From Synaphobranchus kaupii (taxonomy: Eukaryota; Chordata; Actinopteri; Anguilliformes; Synaphobranchidae), in assembly GCA_029718625.1 (NCBI GenBank), contig CM056383.1:69493893-69557892 (forward strand): a stretch of 64,000 nucleotides of DNA, read 5' to 3'. The position numbers were made by a program, and so were the translations under genes. Under the pieces are notes generated by a model. That model did no database searches and was not told where the DNA came from. It saw only the letters and a program-made list of their open reading frames with translations. This document shows, one piece after another, positions 12,646 to 26,377 of this stretch; within the stretch, counting starts at the first letter, position 1, and each line of letters begins with the position of its first letter.

Positions 12646-15039
12646 AAGACCGTCTGCAACTGTCTAAGTGTTTTGTGTCTGCACAGAACAGAAATACGTT
12701 TATAAATTTATTCTAAATTGATTATCAAGAAAGTTGTTGTTGGAAGAGTCCCAAAATGGCTGCGGTTAAAAAAGAGAATGATGAGAGTAAACTCATAGAA
12801 ATATGTGTAATAAGGCATCGCACTACTGCTTCTCTCGTTGTATTATTGCTTGCCTGTTTGCTCGTCATTGTAGAACTATTCAGAGCACTTTAAAAGGAAC
12901 TGCGGAAAGGCTGGGTTTAACACGTGTTTAACATGTTTCGTATTTAGGGGTTTGTGACCACGTAAAAGACCAGTCATCGGGGAGGACGGTCCTGGCATGC
13001 GCGCACATACAGATGGTCCGTTCTCTCAGTCCCTTTCAATCCTGGCACAGAAGATGGCACACACAGGTTTTAAAAAGGAGGATTAGGGAATTAATTGTTC
13101 CGTGTACTGAAGAGACATTAGAAAAAGGATTACAGACAAATTGGTTGTCAAAATAATATTTCCATCTGGCCTTGCATATGGATCTGTAAAGATAAATAAC
13201 AGCACAAGTAGTTATATAATACAATAACGTTATGCACCTGCTATTGATTTTTAAAGTGACAATATCTACACACAGTACACATTACACAATAACATAAATA
13301 TATGATGTGATGATACAACGTAGATAGATCGTTCCACCAAAAGAAGTACAGAAAGCAGAGGAACAAGGGAGTTATGCCCAGTTCATAGGTTACAATGTTA
13401 GATTTAATCTAAGTTCGATGTAGTTTAGTTTTCTGCATGATTTGAATGTTTCCTGTAGATCCACCAAAAAAACAAAAACAAAAAAAAGAACAAGAGTGCT
13501 GTGGAATATTAATAATAATTATAATAATACAATTCAAAACGTGAGTGCCAAGCTGAAATACACACCGGACAGAAGCGTTAGATGATTAAATGACATGAGT
13601 TGTGGCAAGAACATTTAGGGCTTATATAATCCATCCACAGACAGCTAGCTGCCACAGTAAACAATGAACAGCACGAGAATTGGAAGGAAAAATCTGGGCA
13701 GCTTAATAGATACAGTTGGCGATTGTATGCCCTGGGGGTATACTAGTACAAACTCCGGGACACAGTAGATGTTGTAAATGGTTCATAACCTTCATAAACA
13801 ACATCTAACTAGTAGGCCGGCGCTTGCATGACTCTAAAATTGATGTTGAATCCTGAGGTGGTAATACTACATAGTACAATTCCCCAATTTCAAAACATGA
13901 CGGTGCCCAGCCCTGACTTCCCCGATTCTACAGCAGGGCTCATTCATGACATACGTCTTGAGGTTTTCAAGATCATTAATGTGTCTACTCGACTTTCAAG
14001 GTGACAATGAGCAGTGGGCGATCGGAGGGGAGGCAAAGTGCTTTATTTGGCGGGAAAAGAGTTCAGTGGCTGTCAGCAGAACTTGACACAGCAGAGAAAG
14101 ATTGGCAGAGGGCTGAGGTGACACTGGGAGTGGTGAATAATGCACCAATGGGCATATCGCAAAATTCACTTGAAAGGACGGAATAGTGAAACAGAAGTCA
14201 AAGCTAGGTTTCTTCAGGACAACAAGAAAACTGTTGTTTGTGAGTCCAGCACTGCCATTTCTTCACCTAACCAGCTCAGTGATACTGAGATACACTTAAG
14301 CGGTCACGGGGGGGGGGGGGTTGTTTCAAGCATGTGTCATTTCTGAGGCGGAAACAGAAATCAGTTAGGGGCTAGTCTCGTCTGACCCTGTCTCATTGTA
14401 CTCACTCATATCCTGTAATGCTGACATAACACAGGAAAAAAAGCTAATGATGTTTGCTTGTGGCAGGCAGGCAGAAATTTATAAAGAAGTGCCGGGTCCA
14501 TTGATGCTGTTGTGCCTTTGCAGTAACAGTGAGTGGAAACTGTACAGCAACTTTATGGTTTGAGCTGTCCATTCTGGCAAGGGGTTTGGGGTTCTAGAAA
14601 AGTACAAAAATAAAATATGGACAGATAACTAATGGTTTATCAGTGCCAAATGCTATCCACTTTCCCTGATGCAGTCTAAACATATTCACATTTTGTCTGT
14701 CTGCTAATTAGCCTTGCAATAGTTCCCTTTAATTACGCCTTCAACCAAATGTATCATAATTGAGCCAACATATTTTAGACAACTTTCGTCCCTTAAAAAT
14801 CTTATGCCATGATTTCCCCCCACCATAATCCAACGAGAAATTTCGTGATTTTATTGCTCATGGGACCTGTTTTGGTCAAGTTCGGTATGCTAATATTAGA
14901 ACCAATAATATAACGTAGATGCAGACTTTAGCGAGGAGTTGATGGTATTTGTTGCAAACCTGGGCTTTGTGAAAATGCCAAGGTGCAGAGCTGGTAGCCT
15001 ACAAGGACGAGGCATCGCAGTCTCCTGGCACTGGAATTG
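12646..15039. other. Upstream intergenic sequence, no gene seen
   Basis: AT-rich unique DNA with a 13-G run at 14308-14320 and a small nested hairpin at 13741-13814. No exon was recognised. Confidence 0.5.
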
Positions 15040-16414
<1,375 letters not shown>

Positions 16415-16624
16415 TAACTTTGAAATGGATAAATAGAATGTTCTGGTAACAAGTTGTAGGGGGGGGGGGGGGGGGCTGCACCTGTCCTGTGCCTGTGCCT
16501 CCACTGCACCTGTGCCTCCACGGAGAACATACCTTTCCACCTAAGTTTGGACCATGTGACCAGACAAAGCCGATTAAACAAACCGCCCTGGCCTGTAAGC
16601 TAAAGTTGTGTTGTCAGTTGTCAC

Positions 16625-16817
16625 CAGAGGTGGAAATCCAGGGGACATAATGTCAAGGTCCTCCCCAGTATTTTGCTCCAATCACCTGGATTTGCTAATT
16701 AACATAATTCTTCAGGGAGGAGGTAGAACTAATTAGCGAAATCAGCTGGCTGGGTCTATGGGTGGAAGAAACACATGGCAAGACTTTTACTTTATGTCCC
16801 CGGGATTTCCACCTCTG
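16625..16817 (+). mobile_element. hAT-type MITE, CAGAGGTGGAAA family, copy 2, intact
   Basis: This 193 bp element begins CAGAGGTGGAAATCCAGGGG and ends GGATTTCCACCTCTG, with about 35 bp imperfect terminal inverted repeats. It is flanked by a perfect 8-bp target duplication, GTTGTCAC, at 16617-16624 and 16818-16825. CAGNG termini with 8-bp duplications are characteristic of hAT transposons. It has no coding capacity and sits 276 bp downstream of exon 1, inside intron 1. Confidence 0.93.
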
Positions 16818-17689
16818 GTTGTCACTCAGCTAAAGGCGTAAATTAGTGTTATCATGCTTTGCGCGTATTATCTTCTGTTCTACATTTATTATGTAACATT
16901 TCAGAATAAACACGTAGCGTTCTGGTTATTTTTTAACACGTTATGACAGTGGGTGTGGATTGTAAACATAAGTCTTACACCCAGATAACGCTCGCTCAGG
17001 TCTTTCTGTTGTGTTGATACTTGCGATTGCTTGTGGAACTTTTTGCTAACCTCGAACAATATTTTGTAATGTACATGTTTTACGACCGGCTTTCCATTGT
17101 TTACAAATGTTTTAGTCGCGAACATAATTATTATAATTATGACAACTGCAGTCTCATATAATTGCCTCTGCTCAGACTGGTAAAAATACCAAAAACAAAA
17201 CATACCATGCAACACATATTTACTCGGCAACTTAAATGAAAGGTCCGTACAAACCATTAGGAACATGGAGAGGAGACTAAATCATAAACTTTCTCTGAGA
17301 AAGCGCACGTGCACATGTTACAGTCGTCTTTGGGTGTACAGTTATTTGAGGCCTCCTGTTTCATAAACTCACGTCAGTACCCAGAGGATAGGTAAAGTAG
17401 AGGAAATGGCTCTCCATTGGTCTATAGAGAGGATGATGGTGTCAGGTACAGAGAACCCACGTGTAGCCTTGATTATTATTAATGTCAAAAGTGTGTCTTG
17501 TTGTGGGTCACACAGGCAGGTTAATCACTGGATCTAGTATTTTGAGTCCATTTGACCCTTAATGTGGCAGCATCCTCTTAAGCCAATGTCTGTAAAGCAG
17601 GCAACCAATCACAGCCACTGACATCATTCCCCTTGAACTGAATGTGACAAGTGGATACAATATTATATTGGCATGAACCTTTTTCCGGA

Positions 17690-17870
17690 ATCTATAGACT
17701 GGCCCTCAAACCAAAATCCAGCCCAGGTTTTCTCTTCTCCCAGGTAATTAGCTGAACAATCAGTGCTATTGTTTGGCCAGACTGCCTTCACACCTGAATT
17801 CGTGGTAAACGGAGGGTGGAAAACCAGCAGTTCTCGGCACTCAAGGACCTTGATTTGAATAACAGGGCTA
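17690..17870. mobile_element. MITE-like interspersed repeat
   Basis: The left part contains CTGGCCCTCAA and the right part CACTCAAGGACCTTGATTTG, facing each other around GGTAATTAGCTGAACAATCAG. This resembles a common fish element with GGCCCTCGAGGACC-type ends. The termini are too diverged to define. Confidence 0.5.
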
Positions 17871-19033
17871 TCGTGAGTTACAGTTGTGATGTAGACATGT
17901 TAAAGCAGTCTATAGGCCTAGCTGCTGGATTTTGTGACTTGTTTTGTTTCCATCATTTGGATTAGGTCTCTGTTGTCTCCACTTGTTTTGAAGTGTAGCT
18001 TTATTCAATGGGCAACATTATGGGTCGCCATTGCTTATTAATGTTAGTGTAACATTCAAACTTGATTTGAAGATCACGCATGAGTGAACGCATGCTAAAT
18101 GCGGCCCATTAAATGTGTGAGTCATATTTCTCTGCTTTCAATATTCCAGAGGATATAGTTCATTAAATGAACAGAACTCCAGTCCGGTCTCTGTTCTACG
18201 ACTGCAGAGTTTTATTGCCGAAAAAAAAAAGAGCCTCATTCCATTTGAGAGACGGAATAACCGGCATCGATGTTTGGAAGAATCTCCGTTTCGTTTGTTA
18301 CTTTTGGGGGAATTGGCAAACCACCAGGAAAAAAAAATCTCCCGTTGCCGAAATAATGTTAATGAAAGATTAAAATGACAGATTTTTTTCGTTAGAGCTT
18401 TGGCAGACGAGGACAGATGCGACTTGTTCCGTCTTCCCTGGGCGTCAATGCAGATTAAGGCGCGGATTTGTGGGCCGCCGGCTTCCCGCGTCATGACCCC
18501 CCGGACCCCTGTGAGTGATATACTCCAGTCAGCGCCTCCCGTCATATTGCCTTCATTATTCAGACAGCATCGAGGGGGAGGATGCGCCTCGCTCCGATTG
18601 GTGGGGGGGTGGGGGGGTGTCGGGTCCCAAGGGACTGATAAAGCTAATGTCTCTCTGTGACTTATTCACACGTCAGACTCCATGCGTAATAAACGCCGCC
18701 CGTCTCGATCCCGTTAGCCCTCCAGGACGGGGCAAAATGCGATTAAGCGTCTCCACGAGGCTCCCCCTCCCCTAGCCCGTGCGACGTGCGTGTTGCTGCA
18801 GCCATCCCAGAGTCTTAATAGGCCTTTGTTCTCTCTGAATGCATAATGGGATCAGATATTAAGCAAATTTAGGCTAATGCCTTGTGAGTATGTGCTAGAG
18901 GCCCTTGGTATTTTACAGGTGTAAAAAGTGTATACCTGCCTGATTCGGCTGTAAGTCACTGCTGCTTGGGGTTTGCTTGCATTTCTGTGCATTTCGTGTA
19001 GTCTATACCTTGGGTCTGGGTCTGGACACCGTC

Positions 19034-19506
19034 TTAGGGCTGGGCGATATATCATCGCAACGATAATTATCGATTGTAATAACGGTCGTTGCCCGCATGT
19101 GGGGTATTGCCTTTCTTTTCGTCTTTTTTTCTTTAATTATACCTGATGCGATAGTAATCTAAACTTCTAACGGGGGAAAAAACGTCATCACTGTCTACTG
19201 CGTGTTGATAAGACGGACAATCGCAGAAAGGCGTGGCACCTTTCATGTGATTGACAAAAACGCGTCACATGATCGCGTGAAAGCTGTACGACCTTGCTGC
19301 TGGTCGGCTGTCTTATCAACACTCAATAGATATCATGCGGTGATGTTTTTTTTCCGGAAGCATTTCACGCAGCCTCTGAAGTTTGGATGTTTACTGCCGT
19401 GTATTGGGTATATTTAAAGAAAAAAAGACGAAAAGGGGCCCCACACGTTGGCAACGGCCGTTATTGCATTCGATAATTGTCGATGTTGGATATCGCCCAG
19501 CCCTAA
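19034..19506. mobile_element. Foldback (fully palindromic) element, about 0.47 kb
   Basis: The element starts TTAGGGCTGGGCGATAT and ends ATATCGCCCAGCCCTAA. The complementarity continues inwards: ATAACGGTCGTTGCC pairs with GGCAACGGCCGTTAT, TTTCGTCTTTTTTTCTTTA with TAAAGAAAAAAAGACGAAA, and GTGTTGATAAGAC with GTCTTATCAACAC. Almost the whole element can fold into one hairpin. GGGCTGGGCGATAT ends are common in fish and other animal MITEs. The target duplication (TA, TWA or longer) is not decidable. Confidence 0.9.
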
Positions 19507-20252
19507 TTGCCATCCATTAATGGACTCTCAACACGCCATTATCATAGGGAATGTATGGGTGGAGTGTGACCCAGCTCATATCTCATTACGCTGTAATGGA
19601 TCCAGGGTCAGTGTACCGGAGTTTAGGTTCAACGAGGTCAGAAACCACTACATTGAGTGGCTGTGAGCTGGGAGAGTCTGCTCCGCCTTCATGCGAACGT
19701 GACCAATGGAGAACGAGGCATCAGAGATACCGGAACCATCTGCAGGATTGCATCCCAGCACAGACTGGGTCGTGTCTCATCCTGAACTGGGGACTGTCTA
19801 ACGGGCTCAGCGATTTCCCTGACGGTAGAGGCCGCTTCAGTTTGCCGGGCCTCTCATGCATGTCCCAAAAATGCTGCTGCTTGACTTGTCCATAGGCTGC
19901 GTGAATGCTTGTTGTGTCTCACTCAACCTCTTCTCGTCTCTCTTGGTTATCAGTCCTGGCTTGCATTAAGTTCAGAGCTCTGGTTCTAGCTGACCAGGAC
20001 TCAGCAGGGGTGGCTTGGCCTTTATTTGAGGGCTATAATCAAACCCTACACCAGTACTCCAGATCTGTCCGCTCTGCGGGCTGTGGTTGTGGAATTCTGA
20101 CCTATTGGAGGAGAAGGTCGCAGCCATGGCACCTCGCCGTTGTTTAACCCCACGGAGGTCAGAGGAGATACACACACTGTCAGAGCAGTGGCATGGCTGA
20201 CTGACCAAAAAAAACCTCACACCACTCGCCACTCCCACAGAATTCTCTAGAA

Positions 20253-20537
20253 CAGGGATGGGCAAGGAGGGCCATATCTATTTCTGCATTTCAGACCATC
20301 TTATACTCTCAATTTAATTAGCCCAATCATTTACACAATCTGATATTTTAGCTAGGCCTACTTTCCGTCACATGTACAGCAGCTGATGAATGTTCTTGTG
20401 CCTATATTTCCTGTATTATAGCATTTTATGGTGGTCTAATCTGCGAGTGAATCAGCGCTTGTGTTTATGACTAATTAGCTGGATAAGCCAGGGTAACTGC
20501 ACACACACACCAGCCCTCCAGGACTGGAGTTGCCCAG
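20253..20537. mobile_element. hAT-like MITE (CAGGGATGGGCAA ends)
   Basis: The left end reads CAGGGATGGGCAAGGAGGGCC. The right end reads GCCCTCCAGGACTGGAGTT followed by GCCCA. Candidate 8-bp duplications CTCTAGAA (20245-20252) and TTCTAGAC (20538-20545) match at 6 of 8 positions. Confidence 0.65.
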
Positions 20538-20724
20538 TTCTAGACTAGCCTACTTGTACACTCTTTTGGTGGATGTTATAACGCTTTGTCCTCAAAACTA
20601 CTCTAATTGTGCTTGATAATATACTGACATTTATTAATATAGTACAATAAGAATTTAATTTGATATATTAGTTTTTTTAATTTTATATCAGTACTGATGT
20701 TCATTTAGCTATATTATAAGTATT

Positions 20725-20775
20725 ATTCCCTGTGTCACCCTGGGTTAAAGCTGCTAAATTAATAAATGTAAATGT
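20725..20775 (+). mobile_element. Possible SINE/LINE 3' tail fragment
   Basis: CACCCTGGGTTAAAGCTGCT followed by AAATTAATAAATGTAAATGTA resembles the 3' end and short tail repeat of fish L2-mobilised elements. It is too short for a firm call. Confidence 0.35.
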
Positions 20776-20783
20776 AGTATAAA

Positions 20784-20994
20784 CTGGGTGTGAAATTAAC
20801 ACCCACCACGAGCCAAATGCTGGTAAAATTTTGATTGTGGCTGGTAAGATATTTACTCTAGCAGCCAGTAACCAATCAAGTTGTGTTATATTGTAAAAGG
20901 TAGTGCGGCTGGCAAAATGTTGGAAATGGCTGGTGATTTTTAGAATTCACAAGCCACTCTGGCCAGTGGGTGAAAATGTTAATTTCATACCCTG
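20784..20994 (-). mobile_element. hAT-like MITE, CAGGGTRTGAAATTAAC family, copy 1
   Basis: This 211 bp element has ends CTGGGTGTGAAATTAAC and GTTAATTTCATACCCTG. Flanks AGTATAAA (20776-20783) and AATATAGA (20995-21002) match at 6 of 8 positions, fitting a decayed 8-bp duplication. It aligns in reverse orientation with copies at 23181-23398 and 39287-39498. Confidence 0.88.
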
Positions 20995-21739
20995 AATATA
21001 GAATGCTTTTGGACCTTCGTTTGCGCTGGATCCAGGTCTCTGAAGGCCGGGGGACATTGTTTTGAAGCTTGCTATCAGCGTTGAGTTTTATTGTGTGGCT
21101 GTAGGCCAGGGCCCAGGCCGGAGGAGGTCATGTGACGGGGCAGATCCTATCGGGGCCTATCTCTCTGCGCAGGTGGGGCAGGGAGGCGCCAGGGCGTTTA
21201 GCACCGCCGTGTGCGTTCCCGCCAGCCTCAGACTGCGCTATTGTGCGTTTGTTTAGTATTCCTGACAGGACGGCCTTATCGGTCGTCCCTCCTCGCGGGA
21301 TGGCGGCCCGGGGCCCGTGATGTACAGGCGCACGCCGCGCAGGATGGATGGCCCCCCCGCCCCCCCCACCCTCTCTCTCCCGGTCCTATTTGCAGGGTGG
21401 CTGAGCGCTCTGTTGTGGCCCACGTACTCCGGCTGCGCTGAGGAATAAGTCATCCTGCACTGGACAGCAGAGGAAATCAACACTGCTGCCTGTTCTCTCT
21501 CTCTCTTAATCTGAGCTCTGCCTCTCTCTCTCTTTCTCTCCCTCCCTCCCTCGCTCTCTCTTTCCCCCTATCTTTTTCTCTATCTCTCTCTCAATCTGAG
21601 CTCACACAAATATGCACACATACATACACGTTCGCACACACGCGCACACACACACAACCCACACTCAATCACACACACTCACACATACGCACGCACACAC
21701 ACACCCACACTCAATCACACACAAACACACACTCACACA

Positions 21740-21821
<82 letters not shown>

Positions 21822-23180
21822 GTGTTTTTATATTAAAGTCCTGTAAAGCTTCCTGTATTTTTAAGGTTCCTGACATTGCTAATGTTGCACAAGCAGACGG
21901 ATAAATGTAATCTCTGATACATAAATCCCAGCATGGTTCCGTCTCTCAGGAGCTGTGACATCATCACGCTGTTCTCTCTACACAACATTACTGTAGAAGC
22001 TGGAAACTGGAGTTCATGTTTCTCTGAGTACTGTGATTGAGAGCCCTGGTATTACATATTGGCATAGGTGTGGGAATGGCCGCAGGATTAATCTGTGCAA
22101 GAGTTGAAGAAAGAAATTGCTTTATAAGGTCAAAGCTCGAAGAACGGTTTTAAGGTGCTGAAGGTGTGGTTGGTGACTTAGATCGCTGATACATTGGTCA
22201 CATCGGGAACGTGGCAGTTTTTTTCCTTTCTAACATACCATAATTCATATGCATTAATTATACATGGTGTTTATGTAACCAGTTTTAAATGGATCTTCGA
22301 AGTTAATATGTAAACAGCAGTTTTCATTGCCCAAAGGGGAACTAGTAATTTATTGTTCCTCAACTTTAAAAGAGGTAGTCTTTATTCCCACCTTCTTTGA
22401 TATCTGAAGTTGAATGCGGTTATACACAGGAAACCGAGCACATTGTGAATGTGTCAAAGTGGCAGAGATTCGCTGATCCGTGATGTCACGGTCGTCCAGC
22501 CAGCGACGGTAAATGGGATTAGGACGGACTGTGACGTATCCGCTTAATATAGCGACACCGGAAGCGATGTGTCCTTGTGAACACGCGGAGCTGCTTCGTT
22601 CCGGTTTGCCGCCAGTAAACGCATCCGTCACAGTCTGTCCAAAACCTTATTTTTATGAGCCCGCTTTCTGCCCGTCCGGATAACTTAACTTCCGAATCAG
22701 GGCATCCAGCTATGTGCAGACCGCAGTATCGGGTGCTCGAGCACTTCGGTTCTGAGTGAGCGTGTCAGGTTTGAGACGGGAGAGCGAGGTAATAATGGAT
22801 AATATTAATAAAGCTGGGTATCTGTCCACAGCTTTTTATCGCAGGATCTCAAGCTCTTCGTTGTGAAGAGGGGGTCCTCTCATTCAACCCCCACCAACGT
22901 GTGCTCCCACCTGGCTGCTTGCATAAGCTATAAGAACACAGACCCGCTTTAAAAGTAAGGAACGGCACAATCCAAATTCCTGCGCTGGATTTTGAAATTT
23001 CAGTTTAAAATTTGACGGGGTCGGCTTTAGCTCTCCGGCACAAAAGGAGTGTTTCAGTAAAATAAAATATCTAAGGGTTCATAGTGGATTTAAAAAAGGA
23101 AATTGTTACTTGTGTACGTTTCTGTAGGTAGGGCTGCCTGCCTTCTAAGCAGAGGTGCTGTGTTTTTGTTCTAGTGTTTC

Positions 23181-23398
23181 CAGGGCGTGAAATTAACTTT
23201 TTCACCTCCTGGTTTGTAGATTCTAAAAATCACCAGCCATTTTCTACATTTTACCAGCTACATTAGGCCTATCTTTTACATTGTAACGCACAACCTGGTT
23301 GGTTACCTGCCAAACTGGCTGCTAGAGTAGAAATCTTACCAGCCACAATCAAAATATTACCTGCATTTGTCTGGTGGTGGTGTTACATTCACAACCTA
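23181..23398 (+). mobile_element. hAT-like MITE, CAGGGTRTGAAATTAAC family, copy 2
   Basis: It begins CAGGGCGTGAAATTAACTTT and ends GTTACATTCACAACCTA. Target duplications AGTGTTTC (23173-23180) and ATTGTTTC (23399-23406) match at 7 of 8 positions. Internal words ATCACCAGCCATTTTC and CAACCTGGTTGGTTAC are shared with the copy at 39287. Confidence 0.9.
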
Positions 23399-23410
23399 AT
23401 TGTTTCCTTG

Positions 23411-23700
23411 CAGAGCTGCATTGCTGTTGTGGGTGAGCGGTATCCGGTCTGAGCGTGTGCGGGCGGCGGCGGCGTGGGAGAGCTCGGACCCGCGCGGGCG
23501 TGCCTCTCCGCCTCCGGCCAGCGACGGACGAACGGACCGTCCGCTTCAGTATCGATCCGCTCCCCGCTGCAAATGAATTGCTTTGTTAGGCAGGACCGCT
23601 ATTGTGATTCTGTAAGTGGTCCCGCTGGCCTGATTAATTGGGGCTCGCTCGCTCCCCTGAAGCCGCCCCGCTGGACTATCGAATTATCCGCCTTTCAGCT
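23411..23700. promoter_or_regulatory. CpG-rich block in intron 1
   Basis: A short GC/CpG-dense stretch (GCGGGCGGCGGCGGCG, CCGCGCGGGCG) inside AT-rich intron. It could be a small CpG island or alternative promoter. No exon is recognisable. Confidence 0.2.
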
Positions 23701-24156
23701 TTAAGAAAAGTTCACTCCCCTCGTCTTGTGCTTGTGCGGATCCAAGGCCCGTACGCTGAATCAAACAAGTGTAAAATCTGCTTTATTAACTAAAATATAG
23801 CTTCTTACACCATATACGACAAGGGTGTTATGGTCTTAACGCTTCTGTCTAGTCCCTTATCGGGGCTTGCCAGTCATTAAGGCTTGATCCTATTGTCCGG
23901 GACAAGTATATTTTTTGGTCAGACCAGTAAAATTTTCCATCCATTTGTCCAAAGGGACAAGTGAAAGAAAAAAAATAAATAATAATTGCATTAAAAATGA
24001 TCTGACTAGTCCCTTATTTATGCATTACTCCACCAGTCCATATATCTTATGGAATGAGATGATTCATTTTTGAGCTTTAACAGGAATCTCTCCATGATTC
24101 AATTTTCTGCAGTGTAATTCAGGAGCGTGCCGCAGTGCTGAACGCAGAGAAATGTA

Positions 24157-24436
24157 CAGTGCCCTCCATTATTATTGGCATCCCTGGTAAAGATGGTGCC
24201 AAGATGGTTACTTTATTCTATATATAAATGCAGGGGTGCCAATAATTGTGGCACACGTGGTAAAAAATAATTATTTCTTGAGGGATTTTTTTTCTCATAT
24301 TAAATTTACTTCAATTAAAGGTTGGATTTTTATATTTTTTTCAGTGTGACATTAAGATAATTCACGAAACAGGGAATTGTTTATAACCCTTTTTACTCAT
24401 CTTTACCAGGGGTACCAATAATAGTGGAGGGCACTG
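24157..24436. mobile_element. Tc1/mariner-type MITE, 280 bp
   Basis: The left end is CAGTGCCCTCCATTATTATT and the right end is ATAGTGGAGGGCACTG, with TA dinucleotides on both sides (24155-24156 and 24437-24438). The repeats continue inwards as CCCTGGTAAAGATG against CATCTTTACCAGGGG. TA duplication and CAGTG termini indicate Tc1/mariner. There is no transposase frame. Confidence 0.93.
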
Positions 24437-25981
24437 TATGTGCGGTATAGTAGACTAACAGTGTTCATATGATACTGAAGTTCTCCTTACTCTCCCGACA
24501 CGGCCCTTGTGATCACTACACATTTATGCTTTATGAGTTTTTATTAATGCGGTTGATGTACAGTCACTGGGTGGAGGCGCTTCACACGGTCAATGTGCCG
24601 ACTGTAGCACGGTTTGCATATAAAAGGCACTGAATCTCACTCCAGTGGTCTCTCAGTCCGTGCGGCCGGTTTTAAGTGCGAGCCCCGTGTCGCGGCTTAA
24701 AGTGACAGCGTCTTAGCGTTGTCATTTTCTCAGATAGAGCCCCCGTACCGGCGCTGTTAATTAGCAGATTTCCCCTGCTCTCGTTGAAGTCTCACAAGCT
24801 GGCCTTCTTTGCTTTTTGTCATGGTAATCTTGCACATTTCTTGCAGCGGTGTAATTATGCATATAATGTGTTTCGGGATTAAAGAGCAATAAGCAGCGGC
24901 CCTCTTTTTTTTATTGCAAAATGCCGCGATAATCTTCGGCACTTCAGTGCCGTACTTCACCCATTTCCGAACGGCGTCGTATTTGCAGAAGAATGACATC
25001 ACTTTAAAGGGAGACTTAATGCTCTGATTCGGGGGGAGGGGGGGATTTTCTTTCTAAATATGGAATGCGTTTAGGCTACTTGAACTCTCCCTTTGATTTG
25101 TTTAACGTATTCATGGAAACGCAGAGAGCTGAAGTAGGCTGTATTAGAAACTATAGATTCCGTGCCGGAGTAATGTTTCTCACAAAAGGGATTTTCCACT
25201 GTTGCAACTGTGACTACTGTGGAACTGTGGAGGTTTGGTTCAGAATTCTGCTGTATGTTTTAAACATATGCTTCTTTGGTAAACTTTTTTTAAATTTAAA
25301 AAAAATATATCTTTACCATTTCATTAGCCGTCTCTCAAATATGCACTTGTATAGAACTGATAGCTGTTGACTTGAAAGCTTTCTGTTTCTCTCTACTCTA
25401 GCCTACGTTTTAAAGTGTCTGTGCTTGTCCCAGCAAATAAAAACGTCAGTTCTTTCGAGCTAGAGTCACTGAACACCGGCTAACCCGAAAAGAACTCACT
25501 GCTAAGGCAGCAGTCAAAATGGCAGAATTGCATGAACTTGCTTGAACCGCGTGAGGAAATCCATTTATATATTTTTTTGTTTCCCCCCTCCCACTTTTTC
25601 TCTCAGTATATAATGGCCAATCGTTTATCAGCGCTCATTCCTGGATCCTCCGCTATTGATTCTGGAGATCCTTCGAAGCTCGCAATGGTCAAGTGCCACT
25701 TCTTATTCCCCACAGCCTGCAAATCGGGCTTGCTTGCGCTGAGATGTGTCTGTGGAAGACGCTTCATGCGCAGTTTAACGGACGGACTTGCGGGTGCCCG
25801 GTCGACCAGCAGGGGTCGCTAGAGAAAGATAAGATGCGGAATCCCACCGACTGAACCCTCCCTAACTCTGGGCGATGTAACCTCCTCTTATGAGTCAGCC
25901 TGTGGGACTACTGGCATTGCATTGTGGGGATTCGACCCTGGACAGTGAGGCCCGTCCACGCACTAGAACTGGAATGGTGCC

Positions 25982-26377
25982 TTAAAGGTGCAGTAGGCAA
26001 GATTTTTTTGATATAATTTTGGCAAAACTATTTAATTTACTCATTACATTTCAGCAGCTATCAATAAATCAAGTGTTCTGGGAAAAAATCTGGTTTCTAT
26101 TAGTGTCCTGGGCTCTGTATTAGGCTGTCAAAAAATCTCACCCCAGTCTTACAAAAAACCAACCAATCAGGGCTAGCTATGTAGCTACCAATCAGGGCAA
26201 CTATCTACAAGCAAAAGATCCTCCCCGTAGAATAAACCCCTCCCTGTCTGCCTGTCTCCGCGTGCACTGGAGAATCATTTTGTGGGAGGGGCTTAGGAGA
26301 GAGATAAGAGGCAGGAGAGGAAATGGGGGAAGTCTTTTTGCCTTGTATATTTTCAAACTTGCCTCCTGCAGCTTTAA
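25982..26377. mobile_element. Non-autonomous DNA element with TTAA at both ends
   Basis: The left end is TTAAAGGTGCAGTAGGCAAG and the right end is CTTGCCTCCTGCAGCTTTAA, 18 of 20 bases inverted-complementary. The TTAA at each border suggests a piggyBac-like duplication, but the termini are not typical piggyBac CCC ends, so the superfamily is open. Confidence 0.75.
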
